47,004 bases of DNA, from contig JABDCQ010000009.1 of the NCBI GenBank assembly GCA_013288075.1, positions 1 to 47,004 on the forward strand, read 5' to 3'. The stretch is from Chlamydiota bacterium. Lineage in GTDB: Bacteria > Chlamydiota > Chlamydiia > Chlamydiales > Rhabdochlamydiaceae. Both the position numbers and the translations under genes were made by a program. The notes beneath the pieces were generated by a model. It saw only the letters and a list, made by a program, of their open reading frames with translations. It had not been told where the DNA came from and did not search any database. Shown here in pieces: positions 9,202-17,329 of the stretch (position 1 is the stretch's first letter; the number at the start of each line of letters is the position of its first letter).

Positions 9202-10263
9202 TTATTCCTTAAGCTCTACCCATAGGTCTCGCAGCTGCTGAGAAGAGACAATAGGTCTAAAAAAGTGGAACTTAGAAAAATCTTCTTCTGAGGCATAGAC
9301 CCACCGTTTCGCTTTTTCATCCAAACTAAAGGTGCTAAACGCATCTAAGGTGGGAGGGAAAAACCCAAATAGTTCGAAGTGGCGCTGAATAATGTGGGGG
9401 CGATATAAAAAGTTAATTAATTTATAGACGGCCTCTTCTTTATTGCTCGCTTTAGGAATGCAAAGATTTTCTATGGTGATAAAAGAGCCTTCTTCAGGAA
9501 CGATAAAGTCAACAAAAGGGAAAAGCTTCATGGTTCTCCAGATATAAGAGCTAGAAGCAAATACTACGGGGCAATTTTTGGTTGCAAGAAAGTAGTCGCC
9601 GCGGAAACTCGCATAGGCTTCCACCCAAGCTTTTTGTGTAAGAAGAAGGTTTTTTACATCCTGAATTTGAGAAGCATTTAGAGGGTTTACTTGCTTAAAG
9701 AGATAGAAGGCTGCTAAAGGGAGAGCTTCTGCTGGGTCATTTGTCATGGCAATTTTGTAATTTACAAAAGCCCTATCAAAGATCATTTTCCAGCTTGGAA
9801 TTAGAGGCCGATCTTTAAAGTAGTCTTTATCTATGCCAAGGCCAAAAATTTCCCATTCGTAGGGAATTGAATACTTATTTTCTAGATCGTAGTTATGGTG
9901 AAGAAGCCTTGGATTGATTCTATTAAGAAATCCTAGCTTGCTATAATTAAGTTCTTTTAAAAGACCTTCATTTTTTAAAAGGAGCACAGCGTAGTCTGAA
10001 GGGATAATTAAATCATAGCCCTCTCCTTTAGTCACTTTAAGTTTTACAAGGAGTTCTTCATTGGAAGAATAATAGTTTAGATTTACCTTAATACCGCTTT
10101 CTTTTTCAAATTCAGCAATGGCTGCAGGGTCTAAAATATCTCCCCAGGCAAAGACATTTAGGCTGTCTTTGTTAGATAAAAATTCCCACTTGGGCAAATA
10201 AAGACAGCTAAAAATAAGGATTAGCCAAGAAATCGTGATAAGCGAGCGGGTAAACCATTTCAT
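9202..10263 (-). CDS. potD: spermidine/putrescine ABC transporter, substrate-binding protein
   Basis: The 353-residue extracytoplasmic binding protein of the polyamine importer. After a hydrophobic N-terminal export segment (TRSLITISWLILIFSCLYL) comes the family start LNVFAWGDILDPAAIAEFEKE, then YYSSNEELLVKL, YDLIIPSDYAV and IPYEWEIFGLGID, the usual PotD landmarks. IFSC within the export segment could be a lipobox, though Phe at -2 is not ideal, so lipid anchoring is possible rather than certain. Its start overlaps the potC stop by one base (TAATG). Together with PotA, PotB and PotC it should bring putrescine and/or spermidine into the cell, plausible for an intracellular bacterium using host polyamines. 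Substrate preference between the two cannot be read from the sequence. Confidence 0.93.
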   Translation of the reverse strand: MKWFTRSLITISWLILIFSCLYLPKWEFLSNKDSLNVFAWGDILDPAAIAEFEKESGIKVNLNYYSSNEELLVKLKVTKGEGYDLIIPSDYAVLLLKNEGLLKELNYSKLGFLNRINPRLLHHNYDLENKYSIPYEWEIFGLGIDKDYFKDRPLIPSWKMIFDRAFVNYKIAMTNDPAEALPLAAFYLFKQVNPLNASQIQDVKNLLLTQKAWVEAYASFRGDYFLATKNCPVVFASSSYIWRTMKLFPFVDFIVPEEGSFITIENLCIPKASNKEEAVYKLINFLYRPHIIQRHFELFGFFPPTLDAFSTFSLDEKAKRWVYASEEDFSKFHFFRPIVSSQQLRDLWVELKE

Positions 10264-11036
10264 TAAAAAATCCTTGTGCGTGACTTTAAAGAGAAAAATA
10301 CAAGAACAAGAAAGCTACTTAAAACAAGGAGCACAGCAGAAAGAGCATTAACTACAGGCGAAACACCAGACCTAAGCATCGATAAGATATAAAGAGAAAG
10401 CGTTTGAGCGGTGCTTCCTGCAACAAAGTAAGACAGAATAAAATCATCAAACGAGATAATAAATACAAGGAGCGCTGTAGCAATGAGGGCAGGGCGCAAA
10501 AGAGGGAGCGTTACTTTAAAAAATGTTTGCGCAGGGGAAGCTCCAAGAACAAGAGAGGCTTCTGTAAGCCGCAAGTCAATTTCAAGAAAACGCGCATAAG
10601 CCATGGGGATCACAAATCCAAGCCCTAAAACAGTGTGCGCCACAATGAGTGTTGTAAGTCCTAAGGGAATAGAAATAAGAGTAAAAAAGGAGAGAAGGGC
10701 AACAGCTAGCACAGTTTCTGGAATGACTAGATTTCCATAAAAAAGGGAGAGAAACTTTCCTGTTCTTCCGCCTTGCGCTGCGTAAAAAATTAAGAGCACC
10801 CCAATAATAAGACTTAAAGATGTTGCGCAAATAGCTACAATTAAAGAATTTAAAAAGGCTTGCCAAAGGTGCGTAGAGTGTAAAAGCTCTCCGTACCAAT
10901 GCCATGTAAACCCTTTCCAAGGGGAAGGAAACCCTTCCGTATTAAAAGAAAATACAAGAAGCACAATAATCGGGACATAGAGAAATAAGTAGGTAGAAGC
11001 TACAATTAAAAGTTTCCAGATTCTTCCCATTTTCAT
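10263..11036 (-). CDS. potC: spermidine/putrescine ABC transporter permease
   Basis: 257 residues with six predicted membrane helices, the first YLFLYVPIIVLLVFSF, followed by NTEGFPSPWKGFTWHWYGELL, typical of PotC. The ABC-interacting EAA loop is visible as EASLVLGASPAQTFFKVTLPLLRP (about 155-180). It follows potB with no gap (TAA then ATG) and its stop shares one base with the potD start, so the four pot genes form one operon. It pairs with PotB to form the inner-membrane channel for polyamine import. Length and motifs are normal; nothing suggests decay. Confidence 0.93.
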   Translation of the reverse strand: MKMGRIWKLLIVASTYLFLYVPIIVLLVFSFNTEGFPSPWKGFTWHWYGELLHSTHLWQAFLNSLIVAICATSLSLIIGVLLIFYAAQGGRTGKFLSLFYGNLVIPETVLAVALLSFFTLISIPLGLTTLIVAHTVLGLGFVIPMAYARFLEIDLRLTEASLVLGASPAQTFFKVTLPLLRPALIATALLVFIISFDDFILSYFVAGSTAQTLSLYILSMLRSGVSPVVNALSAVLLVLSSFLVLVFFSLKSRTRIF

Positions 11037-11894
11037 TTAAGCACGCACCCTTTTCATGATTTTATTAATGAGCAAGAAAAGAACAACGACACTTATAAGA
11101 AGCGCTATAGAGCTTACAACTGTAAAGGCAGCGCCAAGGGACCCTGTTTGCTCTCCTAAAATATAATGAGAAACAACGCTTCCTACAAACATTTGCTTAT
11201 CTCCTCCCATCAGCTCTGGAATAGCGAATTCTGCGAAGGAGGGGATATATACGAGGAAAAAACCTCCTCGTACACCGCTTAGCGTTAAAGGAAGAAGGAT
11301 CCGTCTAAAGGTGTGGCTCCAGCTTCCTCCGAGGTCAAGAGAGGCTTCAATGAGGCGCCTATCTAATCTTTCTAAAGAGGAGTAAATAGGAAGAATCATG
11401 AAAGGAAGATAGTAATAAACCATCATGACCATAATAGCAAAAAGGGAGTTTAGAAAATGAATAGGCTGATCAATAATCCCTAAAAACCTTAAGAGGTTAT
11501 TTAAAAAACCTTCCTTTTCAAGGACGAAAAACCATGCATACACATGCAAGAGGAAATTTGTCCAAAAAGGAACAATAAGAAGAAATAGGAAAAAGCTTTT
11601 GAACCTGCTAGAAGTGAAGGATAAAAAATATGCTATAGGATAGCCAATTAAAAGACAGAGAGTGGCATTACTTAAAGCTAAGAGCAAGGAAGACCCAATA
11701 ACACCAAGATATACAGGGCTTAGAAAAAGAAAGATTTTCTTTAATGTGATTCCTTGAATCATCCCTGATTCTGAGACCTTTAGGATGCTTGAAACAATAA
11801 TGAACAAAAGAGGCAGGTAAAAGAAAACAATCTGCCAGATAATAGCCGGTAGACCTAAAGTAAAAGGGATGTGAGAGGTGGTTTTACTTTTCAT
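11037..11894 (-). CDS. potB: spermidine/putrescine ABC transporter permease
   Basis: About 285 residues from the ATG at 11894. A longer frame begins 33 bases upstream, but the 11894 start gives the same 4-base ATGA overlap with the potA stop that recurs throughout this window, so I prefer it. The protein has roughly six membrane helices (for example LPAIIWQIVFFYLPLLFIIVSS) and the EAA-type loop EASLDLGGSWSHTFRRILLPL, which contacts the ATPase. It is the partner permease of PotC in the polyamine importer. Confidence 0.92.
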   Translation of the reverse strand: MKSKTTSHIPFTLGLPAIIWQIVFFYLPLLFIIVSSILKVSESGMIQGITLKKIFLFLSPVYLGVIGSSLLLALSNATLCLLIGYPIAYFLSFTSSRFKSFFLFLLIVPFWTNFLLHVYAWFFVLEKEGFLNNLLRFLGIIDQPIHFLNSLFAIMVMMVYYYLPFMILPIYSSLERLDRRLIEASLDLGGSWSHTFRRILLPLTLSGVRGGFFLVYIPSFAEFAIPELMGGDKQMFVGSVVSHYILGEQTGSLGAAFTVVSSIALLISVVVLFLLINKIMKRVRA

Positions 11895-12982
11895 TTTTCT
11901 AACATCACCACATTTTCTTTTTGCCAATAGAGATTCACTTCATTGTCATAATCGATGACTTCTTGAGGGAAGTGCTCTTCATTTTGCTCAAATACCTGAA
12001 TGCGGAGGTTATTTTTTAGTAGAATATTATACTGGGTAGATCTGCCGTGATAAACAATAGATTGAACAAATCCTGTCATGTGATTAGAAAAATTTTTAAC
12101 TTCTTTTTTTGTGATGAAGATCTTTTCTGGTCTAATACTCATGGCCACATGGTTGCCTTCTTTCATCCAAGACTTTTTTTGAGGTAAATCAATACTAAAG
12201 TCGCCTAGATCGGGAATATGAATAGTAGGATTAGTATCAAGATGCAAAAGTTCGCCTGAAAAAATATTGGTAGTCCCCACAAACTTAGCGACAAAAGAAG
12301 AAATGGGGAATTCATAAATTTCTTTAGGAGTCCCAATTTGTTCAATATCGCCATTGTGGTTCATAATAGCCATTTGATCGGCAACTGTTAGCGCCTCAAA
12401 TTGGTCATGTGTAACGTAGACAAATGTTGTCTTTAATTTATCTTGAAGCTCAATAAGTTCAATAAGCATTCTTTCTCTTAGCTTAAAGTCTAAGGCAGCG
12501 AGTGGTTCATCTAAAAGAAGAACATCAGGCTCGCTAACGATCGCTCTTGCAAGGGCAACTCTTTGCTGCTGTCCCCCAGATAGTTGAGAAGGAAGTTTAT
12601 GGATATGATCGACTAAGTGGAACGATTCAAGGATCTTAAAGACCTTTTGCTCAATAACAAGCTTAGGCAGTTTTTTAATTTTTAGGCTGTAGGCAATATT
12701 ATCGAATACATCAAGGTGAGGAAAGAGGGCGTAGCTTTGGAACACCATATTTATGGGGCGTTCATTAATGGGAAGATCGGTGATATCCCTGTCTCCCAAA
12801 TAAATTTTACCACCATCTGCTGTTTCTAGCCCGGCCATTAACCGCAGAAGGGTTGTTTTACCGCAACCGCTTGGGCCTAAAAGGGCAAAGAACTTCCCAG
12901 AAGGGATTGTCAAATTAACCTTATCAATGATACGGCTGCCGTGCTTTGACTTAGTAAGATTTGTTAGCTTGATACTTCTCAT
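11891..12982 (-). CDS. potA: spermidine/putrescine ABC transporter, ATP-binding subunit
   Basis: The 363-residue ATPase energises polyamine import. Visible motifs: Walker A GPSGCGKTT (about 35-43), Q-loop MVFQSYALFPHLDV, signature LSGGQQQRVALARAI, Walker B VLLLDEPLAALD and the switch His in VYVTHDQFEA. A C-terminal TOBE-type domain follows (about 235-363, MSIRPEKIFI), as in PotA/MalK-like subunits. It is the first gene of the minus-strand pot operon. Its upstream region, shared with the divergent trxB, contains a 44-bp perfect inverted repeat that may influence transcription of both. Confidence 0.95.
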   Translation of the reverse strand: MRSIKLTNLTKSKHGSRIIDKVNLTIPSGKFFALLGPSGCGKTTLLRLMAGLETADGGKIYLGDRDITDLPINERPINMVFQSYALFPHLDVFDNIAYSLKIKKLPKLVIEQKVFKILESFHLVDHIHKLPSQLSGGQQQRVALARAIVSEPDVLLLDEPLAALDFKLRERMLIELIELQDKLKTTFVYVTHDQFEALTVADQMAIMNHNGDIEQIGTPKEIYEFPISSFVAKFVGTTNIFSGELLHLDTNPTIHIPDLGDFSIDLPQKKSWMKEGNHVAMSIRPEKIFITKKEVKNFSNHMTGFVQSIVYHGRSTQYNILLKNNLRIQVFEQNEEHFPQEVIDYDNEVNLYWQKENVVMLEK

Positions 12983-13075
12983 ATTCCGCCCTAAAAATTA
13001 CACGAATAATATACCGTAGAGAATTATTTGTAATGCCTAAAAGAAAAGAATTATAACTCGTGTCAGATTTTCCAT

Positions 13076-13214
13076 TTCTTCAACTCGTGCCCGTGTGCGT
13101 GCCCGTGCCGGTGCCCGATCTTTTCTTTCTTCTTCAATGATGGGAGAAGAAAGAATAAAGAAAAGAGAAAATCGGGCACCGGCACGGGCACGCACACGGG
13201 CACGAGTTGAAGAA
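13076..13214. repeat. 44-bp perfect GC-rich inverted repeat with 51-base spacer
   Basis: The left arm at 13076-13119 and right arm at 13171-13214 are exact reverse complements over 44 bases. Each arm is built from short iterations of a GTGCCCGT-like unit, far more GC-rich than its surroundings. The spacer adds partly complementary pyrimidine/purine stretches (CTTTTCTTTCTTCTTC against GAAGAAAGAATAAAG), so the hairpin could extend. It lies between the divergent starts of potA (12982) and trxB (13320), where promoters rather than terminators are expected. The rest of 12983-13319 is AT-rich with no gene; the two small frames crossing it simply read the palindrome on each strand. Confidence 0.9.
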
Positions 13215-13319
13215 GGGGAAATCGCACGCACAAAAAACACCCTACTTTTCTTCTTTTTTTCTTTTCATTTTGGGAGGGAAACGATTATGGTATTTTGAAA
13301 AAACCCTAAGGATAAAAAT

Positions 13320-14276
13320 ATGGAACGCAGAAAGCTTATCATCATAGGCTCTGGCCCAGCTGCTCATACTGCAGCTATTTATGCAGCAAGAGCAAATCTT
13401 AACCCTCTTTTGTTTGAAGGGTTTTATTCAGGCACTGCGGGGGGTCAGCTCATGACAACCACCGAAGTAGAAAACTACCCCGGCTTTCCAGAAGGGATTA
13501 CCGGCCCTGACCTTATGGAAAAATTCCGCAAGCAATCCGAGCGCTTTGGTACAACGATTCTTACAGAAGATGTTGTCTCCGTTGATTTAAGCGCACGTCC
13601 TTTTAAAGTATGTGGTAAGCCTACTTGCTTTGAAGCTGATACCCTTATTATTGCTACAGGTGCAACAGCTAAAAGACTTACCGTGCCAGGAACAGGCGAT
13701 AATGAATTTTGGCAAAAAGGAGTCACTGCTTGCGCTGTATGTGACGGAGCTGCCCCCATTTTCCGCAATCAGCCTCTTTTTGTATTTGGCGGAGGAGATA
13801 CCGCTGTAGAAGAAGCGATATTCCTTACAAAATACGGATCCAAAGTGTTTCTTGTGCATAGAAGAGATGCGCTTAGAGCTTCTAAGATTATGGCAGAAAG
13901 GGCCATGCATCACCCTAAGATTGAAATCATTTGGAATAACGCGCTTATTAAAGTTGAAGGGGATAAGGTTGTAAGGTCAGTAACGCTTCAAGATGTCAAT
14001 ACGAAAAAAGAGACAACTCATCCGGCGGGCGGAGTCTTTTTTGCAATTGGACATGTTCCTAACACTTCCTTTTTAGGGGGGCAAATAGAAACGCATCCTA
14101 ATGGTTATATAAAAGTTGTTCCAGGAACAACTTTGACAAATGTAGAAGGAGTATTTGCTGCAGGAGATGTTCAAGACCATGTGTATAGACAAGCGGTAAC
14201 AGCTGCCGGATCTGGCTGCATGGCAGCTTTAGAAGCAGAGAGATGGCTTTCAGCGCAAGGACATCATGCAGGTTAA
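13320..14276 (+). CDS. trxB: thioredoxin reductase
   Basis: The 318-residue flavoenzyme passes electrons from NADPH through FAD and a redox disulfide to thioredoxin. Motifs: FAD-binding [16 protein letters not shown] at the N-terminus, [17 protein letters not shown], the redox-active pair C138-A-V-C141 followed by DG, NADPH-binding [18 protein letters not shown], and the second FAD motif [21 protein letters not shown]. Length is normal. The start is supported by a purine-rich AAGGA ending about 7 bases upstream. The stop lies 11 bases inside the next gene, suggesting co-expression with the downstream outer-membrane protein. Confidence 0.96.
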   Translation: MERRKLIIIGSGPAAHTAAIYAARANLNPLLFEGFYSGTAGGQLMTTTEVENYPGFPEGITGPDLMEKFRKQSERFGTTILTEDVVSVDLSARPFKVCGKPTCFEADTLIIATGATAKRLTVPGTGDNEFWQKGVTACAVCDGAAPIFRNQPLFVFGGGDTAVEEAIFLTKYGSKVFLVHRRDALRASKIMAERAMHHPKIEIIWNNALIKVEGDKVVRSVTLQDVNTKKETTHPAGGVFFAIGHVPNTSFLGGQIETHPNGYIKVVPGTTLTNVEGVFAAGDVQDHVYRQAVTAAGSGCMAALEAERWLSAQGHHAG

Positions 14277-15084
14277 AAATCTTTTAAAGCTGCTTTTATC
14301 CCTTCCTTTAGCTGCAAGTGCTCTTGAGATGCAGCCTTGGTTTGGCAATGTTTATGAATTCCATTTTTTAGGGGATTATACTTACAGCAGGTATAATAAA
14401 GTCGATCATGCAACGCCTCCTTTAAAGCACCCTTCAAATGATCAACTGTTTTTACTGGGCTTAGATTTTTGTCCGAGTAGTAGTTGGGATCTTGACCTAG
14501 ATGTGGAGTTTGTTCATACCCCGCGCCAAGAGTGGGGCTTTAGAAGCGCTGCTGCTCAGATTAGACGTCTTTGGCTTGACGATGTTCTTTATGACTCTGT
14601 ATCGCTTACCACAGGTCTTCTATTAAGAGGTGTATCAGGCACCAGTTTAAAAGATGTCAGCTGTCCTTACCATGCAGCTTTTGATATGGAAATGAATATT
14701 GCGATTGGTAAAGAGTGGAGTAGCTCGGCTTTTTGGCGCTATCGCTTATTTGGATTTGGAGCTTTAGGAATTGGCAATAGAGGCTCTCCTTGGAGCCGCG
14801 CTCATGTAGCGATAGAGCTTAACAGCGAAGATGTTCACAGATATGAACTTTTTTCTGATGGCTATTTTGGCTACGGCAATGAAGAGACAATCAACATCAA
14901 GCATTTCCATAGCTACGCCCACATCCACCACAAATCCGTCGATGTAGGCCTCTCCTACGGCTACATGATGAGCGTTTGGGGAACTCTCTATCTCTCCTAC
15001 GCGCACCGCGTCTACGCCCGCTCCTTCCCAGCTAACACAAACTTCTTCAGCCTCAGCTACAACCTTCCCTTCTCCCTCTTCTAG
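14266..15084 (+). CDS. putative outer-membrane beta-barrel protein
   Basis: 272 residues with a short cleavable export signal ([18 protein letters not shown], likely cut after ASA). The mature part is rich in aromatic residues and alternating polar/hydrophobic strands ([44 protein letters not shown]) and ends in Phe (NLPFSLF), the terminal residue usual for proteins inserted by the BAM machinery. I do not recognise a specific family. The gene overlaps trxB by 11 bases. The cluster of residues [11 protein letters not shown] near 218-228 is notable but its meaning is unknown. Confidence 0.7.
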   Translation: MQVKNLLKLLLSLPLAASALEMQPWFGNVYEFHFLGDYTYSRYNKVDHATPPLKHPSNDQLFLLGLDFCPSSSWDLDLDVEFVHTPRQEWGFRSAAAQIRRLWLDDVLYDSVSLTTGLLLRGVSGTSLKDVSCPYHAAFDMEMNIAIGKEWSSSAFWRYRLFGFGALGIGNRGSPWSRAHVAIELNSEDVHRYELFSDGYFGYGNEETINIKHFHSYAHIHHKSVDVGLSYGYMMSVWGTLYLSYAHRVYARSFPANTNFFSLSYNLPFSLF

Positions 15085-15158
15085 AAGAAGTATGAATTAT
15101 GAAGTATGAATTATGAAAAAGGGAGAGAGTATTTCTTAGTCTTATGAAATAAAAGATT

Positions 15159-15399
15159 AATTTCTTTGTCCCATTAGGGACAGTGGTACGTAGCCAGGGT
15201 GTGACGAAGGAACCCCTGGAAAACAGGAATCTCCAAAATCGCGCTCCATGGGAGCGCAGGAATCTTGGACTTAGAAAACAACATTTTTAAGTTTCCTTCG
15301 CCATCCTGCACTCCTATGGAGTGCAATTATCAGGTCCATATTTCCAGGGGTTCCTTCGTCACACCCTGGCTACATACCATAGTCCCTAATGGGACAAAG
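15159..15399. repeat. ~236-bp cruciform-like palindromic element
   Basis: The outer arms 15164-15222 and 15341-15399 are inverted repeats of 59 bases with about 3 mismatches; they read CTTTGTCCCATTAGGGACA... and its complement. The interior contains two further perfect hairpins, GCGCTCC-ATG-GGAGCGC (15241-15257) and TGCACTCC-TAT-GGAGTGCA (15308-15326). The whole could fold as a junction with two inner stem-loops. A solo copy of the left 41 bases lies at 15959-16060 (exactly 16015-16055). This element fills most of the gap between the beta-barrel gene and the next gene. It carries no coding frame. Confidence 0.85.
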
Positions 15400-15418
15400 A
15401 GTATTCATCGATGATCCG

Positions 15419-15901
15419 TCAGCATCGCTCGGTTGCTGAGACGATTGTGGGGGGTAAAAGGCTTAATTCTAGTGTTTCTGCGCAGATGTCATTATTCACA
15501 TAGGTTGATATGGCTTTTGCTCGTTGATTTTGTAAATCACGTATTTCAGCTCTGTAATAATCTATGAGAAGCGTGTTATTCTCTATTATTGCACTGCGGC
15601 TTTCTCCAGAAAAGAAGGTTTTTAAAAGACAGATGTAGCTGTCTTTGGCACTGTATAATAGGTCTTTCCATTTGTATCCCGGATTAGAATCTATAGGCAA
15701 GCTTAGTGTAAAATTTTGCATCTCTAGGCGGCCTATTTTTTGCCCACTAAGACGCATTTTCCCCTGTATTTTTTCTATTGAGGAAGAAAACATTCCCGAT
15801 TCTCTTTTTAATTCCTGGATTTCCCCCTTTATTTCTTCTTTAGAAGCATTTTGAGGTAATCCGCAAGCTTGATAAATTGTATTATTTGTAACAGAGATCA
15901 T
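15419..15901 (-). CDS. hypothetical protein, helical
   Basis: 160 residues, no family recognised. The N-terminus (MISVTNNTIYQACGLPQNASKEEIKGEIQ...) is polar. Residues about 22-70 look like an amphipathic or coiled-coil stretch (EIKGEIQELKRE, SIEKIQGKMRLSGQKIGRLE) and a second helix lies near 110-130 (YYRAEIRDLQNQRAKAI). There is no signal peptide and no membrane segment. It starts just after a purine-rich AAAAGAGGGATT. The gene sits between the cruciform-like element and a solo copy of one of that element's arms in the same orientation as the left arm, so it may have moved with it. Expression is uncertain. Confidence 0.55.
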   Translation of the reverse strand: MISVTNNTIYQACGLPQNASKEEIKGEIQELKRESGMFSSSIEKIQGKMRLSGQKIGRLEMQNFTLSLPIDSNPGYKWKDLLYSAKDSYICLLKTFFSGESRSAIIENNTLLIDYYRAEIRDLQNQRAKAISTYVNNDICAETLELSLLPPTIVSATERC

Positions 15902-16014
15902 AATCCCTCTTTTTTATTATAAATAATACAATAAATCAAAGTTAATTTCACTGGTTTTTATGTAATAAAAACGTATTATTTAAAATTTAACTTAGCAGTA
16001 TAGGTGTTTTAACT

Positions 16015-16055
16015 AATTTCTTTATCCCATTAAGGACAGTGGTACGTAGCCAGGG
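16015..16055 (+). repeat. solo arm of the cruciform-like element
   Basis: AATTTCTTTATCCCATTAAG... continuing to GTAGCCAGGG matches 15159-15199 over 41 bases with two differences. The homology ends abruptly at CAGGG, with no second arm. Such a single arm is what an element leaves after losing most of its length, or it marks a breakpoint. It lies about 190 bases upstream of the Fic gene. Confidence 0.8.
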
Positions 16056-16084
16056 ATAGGTTAAAACGGCCTTGTTTTACAGCG

Positions 16085-16205
16085 TTTTTACGACGGATTT
16101 CCGGGGAACTATGTCATAAAAAATGTCGTAAAATGTCGTAAAATGTCGTAAAAAGTTGCTGAATATAACCTTTTATGACATAATAAAGAAAAAAGTGTCG
16201 TAAAA
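16085..16205. promoter_or_regulatory. iterated TGTCGTAAAA motif upstream of fic
   Basis: Three perfect tandem copies of the 10-mer TGTCGTAAAA occupy 16124-16153, preceded by a variant TGTCATAAAA (16112-16121) and an inverted TTTTTACGAC (16085-16094). An inverted variant TTTTATGACA lies at 16171-16180, and another direct copy at 16196-16205 ends two bases before the fic ATG. The exact 10-base spacing puts copies on the same face of the helix, as expected of a multi-site operator. Because the last copy covers the ribosome-binding region, binding there should repress. Autoregulation by the Fic protein's own C-terminal winged-helix-like region is an inference. The rest of 15902-16207 holds the solo repeat arm and no gene. 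Confidence 0.75.
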
Positions 16206-16207
16206 TA

Positions 16208-17251
16208 ATGGCTTTTGACCCTAAATTCACTATTTCTATTCCCATAGCATCTGCGCTTACTTCTATTGAGCGTACTCGCGGTTTTTTGGAGGCTGCAACC
16301 CTTTCGAAGGACTGGATATCTAAAATGCAGGCCCGTGCATTAATTTTAGAAGCTCACCACACAACGCACATAGAAGGTACGCACTTGAGTTTGGATCAAT
16401 CCGAAAGACTTATCTCAGGGGAAAAAATGCAAGGCGTCGACTCTGAAGATGTCAAAGAATTGCTGAACTATAGAAAGGCATTTGATTTTGTTGCTGACTA
16501 TGTCTTTTCTAAAGGAAGAATTACTGAAGGTTTAATCAGGGAAATTCATAGACTCTTAGTAGAGGGCGTAAGAGGTGATGCAGCGCAGCCTGGAAAATAT
16601 AGAACCATTCAAAATTATGTTGCTAACTCTAAAACTAAAGAAATCATCTATACTCCGCCCGCGCCTTATGATGTTCCTGTTTTAATGACTGAATTGACGG
16701 ATTGGCTGCAAAATGAACAGACAATTCCTCCGGTTCTTGCTGCTGGGATAGCGCAGTTTCAGCTCGTCCATATCCACCCGTTTGTAGATGGAAACGGTAG
16801 GAGTTCACGCCTTCTTTCAACTTTGTGTCTTTATCGTTCAGGGTATGATTTTAAAAAACTTTTCACCATCAGCGAATACTATGATCGCAATAGACAAGAT
16901 TACTACCATGCGCTTCAATCAGTTAGAAATAACAACATGGATATGACTAGTTGGCTTGAATATTTCTGCAAAGCCTTAGAAACCCAAATGCATGAAATCC
17001 AGCTCAAAGGATCACAGGCTATGAAACTGGATGTTTTAGTGCTTCAGCATAAGCTTTCTGCAAGACAGAAACAAGCGTTGGAGAGTCTAATGGCAAGGGA
17101 GAAAGATTTCAATATTCAAGAATATGAGTTGCTTTGCCCGGGAATAAATAGACGTTCTTTGCAAAGAGATCTTGCCGATCTCATAGAAAAAGGGATCATT
17201 ATGCAAGAAGGAATTAAAAAAGCGGCCCGTTATAGGCTAAAATTGCCTTAG
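16208..17251 (+). CDS. Fic-domain AMP-transferase with C-terminal winged-helix-like region
   Basis: The 347-residue protein carries a complete Fic active site, H190[11 protein letters not shown]. His is the catalytic base, Asp holds the metal, and the Gly-Asn-Gly-Arg loop binds the nucleotide phosphates. Such enzymes usually transfer AMP from ATP to Ser/Thr/Tyr hydroxyls. An N-terminal inhibitory motif T52-T-H-I-E56-G fits the [S/T]xxxE[G/N] consensus, making this a self-inhibited class II Fic. The last ~75 residues ([12 protein letters not shown] ... [22 protein letters not shown]) look like a winged-helix DNA-binding fold. Both flanks carry repeated TGTCGTAAAA motifs. Targets are unknown: it may modify a bacterial protein, a host protein or regulate itself. 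Confidence 0.92.
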   Translation: MAFDPKFTISIPIASALTSIERTRGFLEAATLSKDWISKMQARALILEAHHTTHIEGTHLSLDQSERLISGEKMQGVDSEDVKELLNYRKAFDFVADYVFSKGRITEGLIREIHRLLVEGVRGDAAQPGKYRTIQNYVANSKTKEIIYTPPAPYDVPVLMTELTDWLQNEQTIPPVLAAGIAQFQLVHIHPFVDGNGRSSRLLSTLCLYRSGYDFKKLFTISEYYDRNRQDYYHALQSVRNNNMDMTSWLEYFCKALETQMHEIQLKGSQAMKLDVLVLQHKLSARQKQALESLMAREKDFNIQEYELLCPGINRRSLQRDLADLIEKGIIMQEGIKKAARYRLKLP

Positions 17252-17257
17252 TTCGTT

Positions 17258-17316
17258 TTTTACGACATTTTACGACACGTTTTTATGACACAAACAAGCA
17301 GCTAGCGTCGTAAAAA
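17258..17316. promoter_or_regulatory. inverted copies of the fic-flanking motif downstream of fic
   Basis: TTTTACGACA occurs twice in tandem (17258-17267, 17268-17277), followed by variant TTTTATGACA (17281-17290) and a direct CGTCGTAAAA (17306-17315). Thus the motif brackets fic on both sides, mostly inverted relative to upstream. The outer copies pair (TTTTTTACGAC with GTCGTAAAAAA) and could form an 11-bp hairpin between the convergent fic and DUF2608 genes, so a terminator role is also possible. Confidence 0.7.
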
Positions 17317-17329
17317 AGCTTTTACTACC

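Noticed and set aside
10404-10920. Extra frames inside potC on both strands
   Set aside because: They lie wholly inside a well-supported transporter gene and have no ribosome sites or recognisable domains.
13037-13298. Two overlapping frames on opposite strands encoding Ala/Arg-rich repeats (ARAGAR, ARARTRARVEE)
   Set aside because: They read the two arms of the perfect palindrome in opposite directions; the similar peptides are a by-product of the symmetry and no ribosome site or homology supports either.
16085-16205. Possible CRISPR array at the TGTCGTAAAA repeats
   Set aside because: Units are only 10 bases, partly without spacers, present in both orientations, and no cas gene is near.
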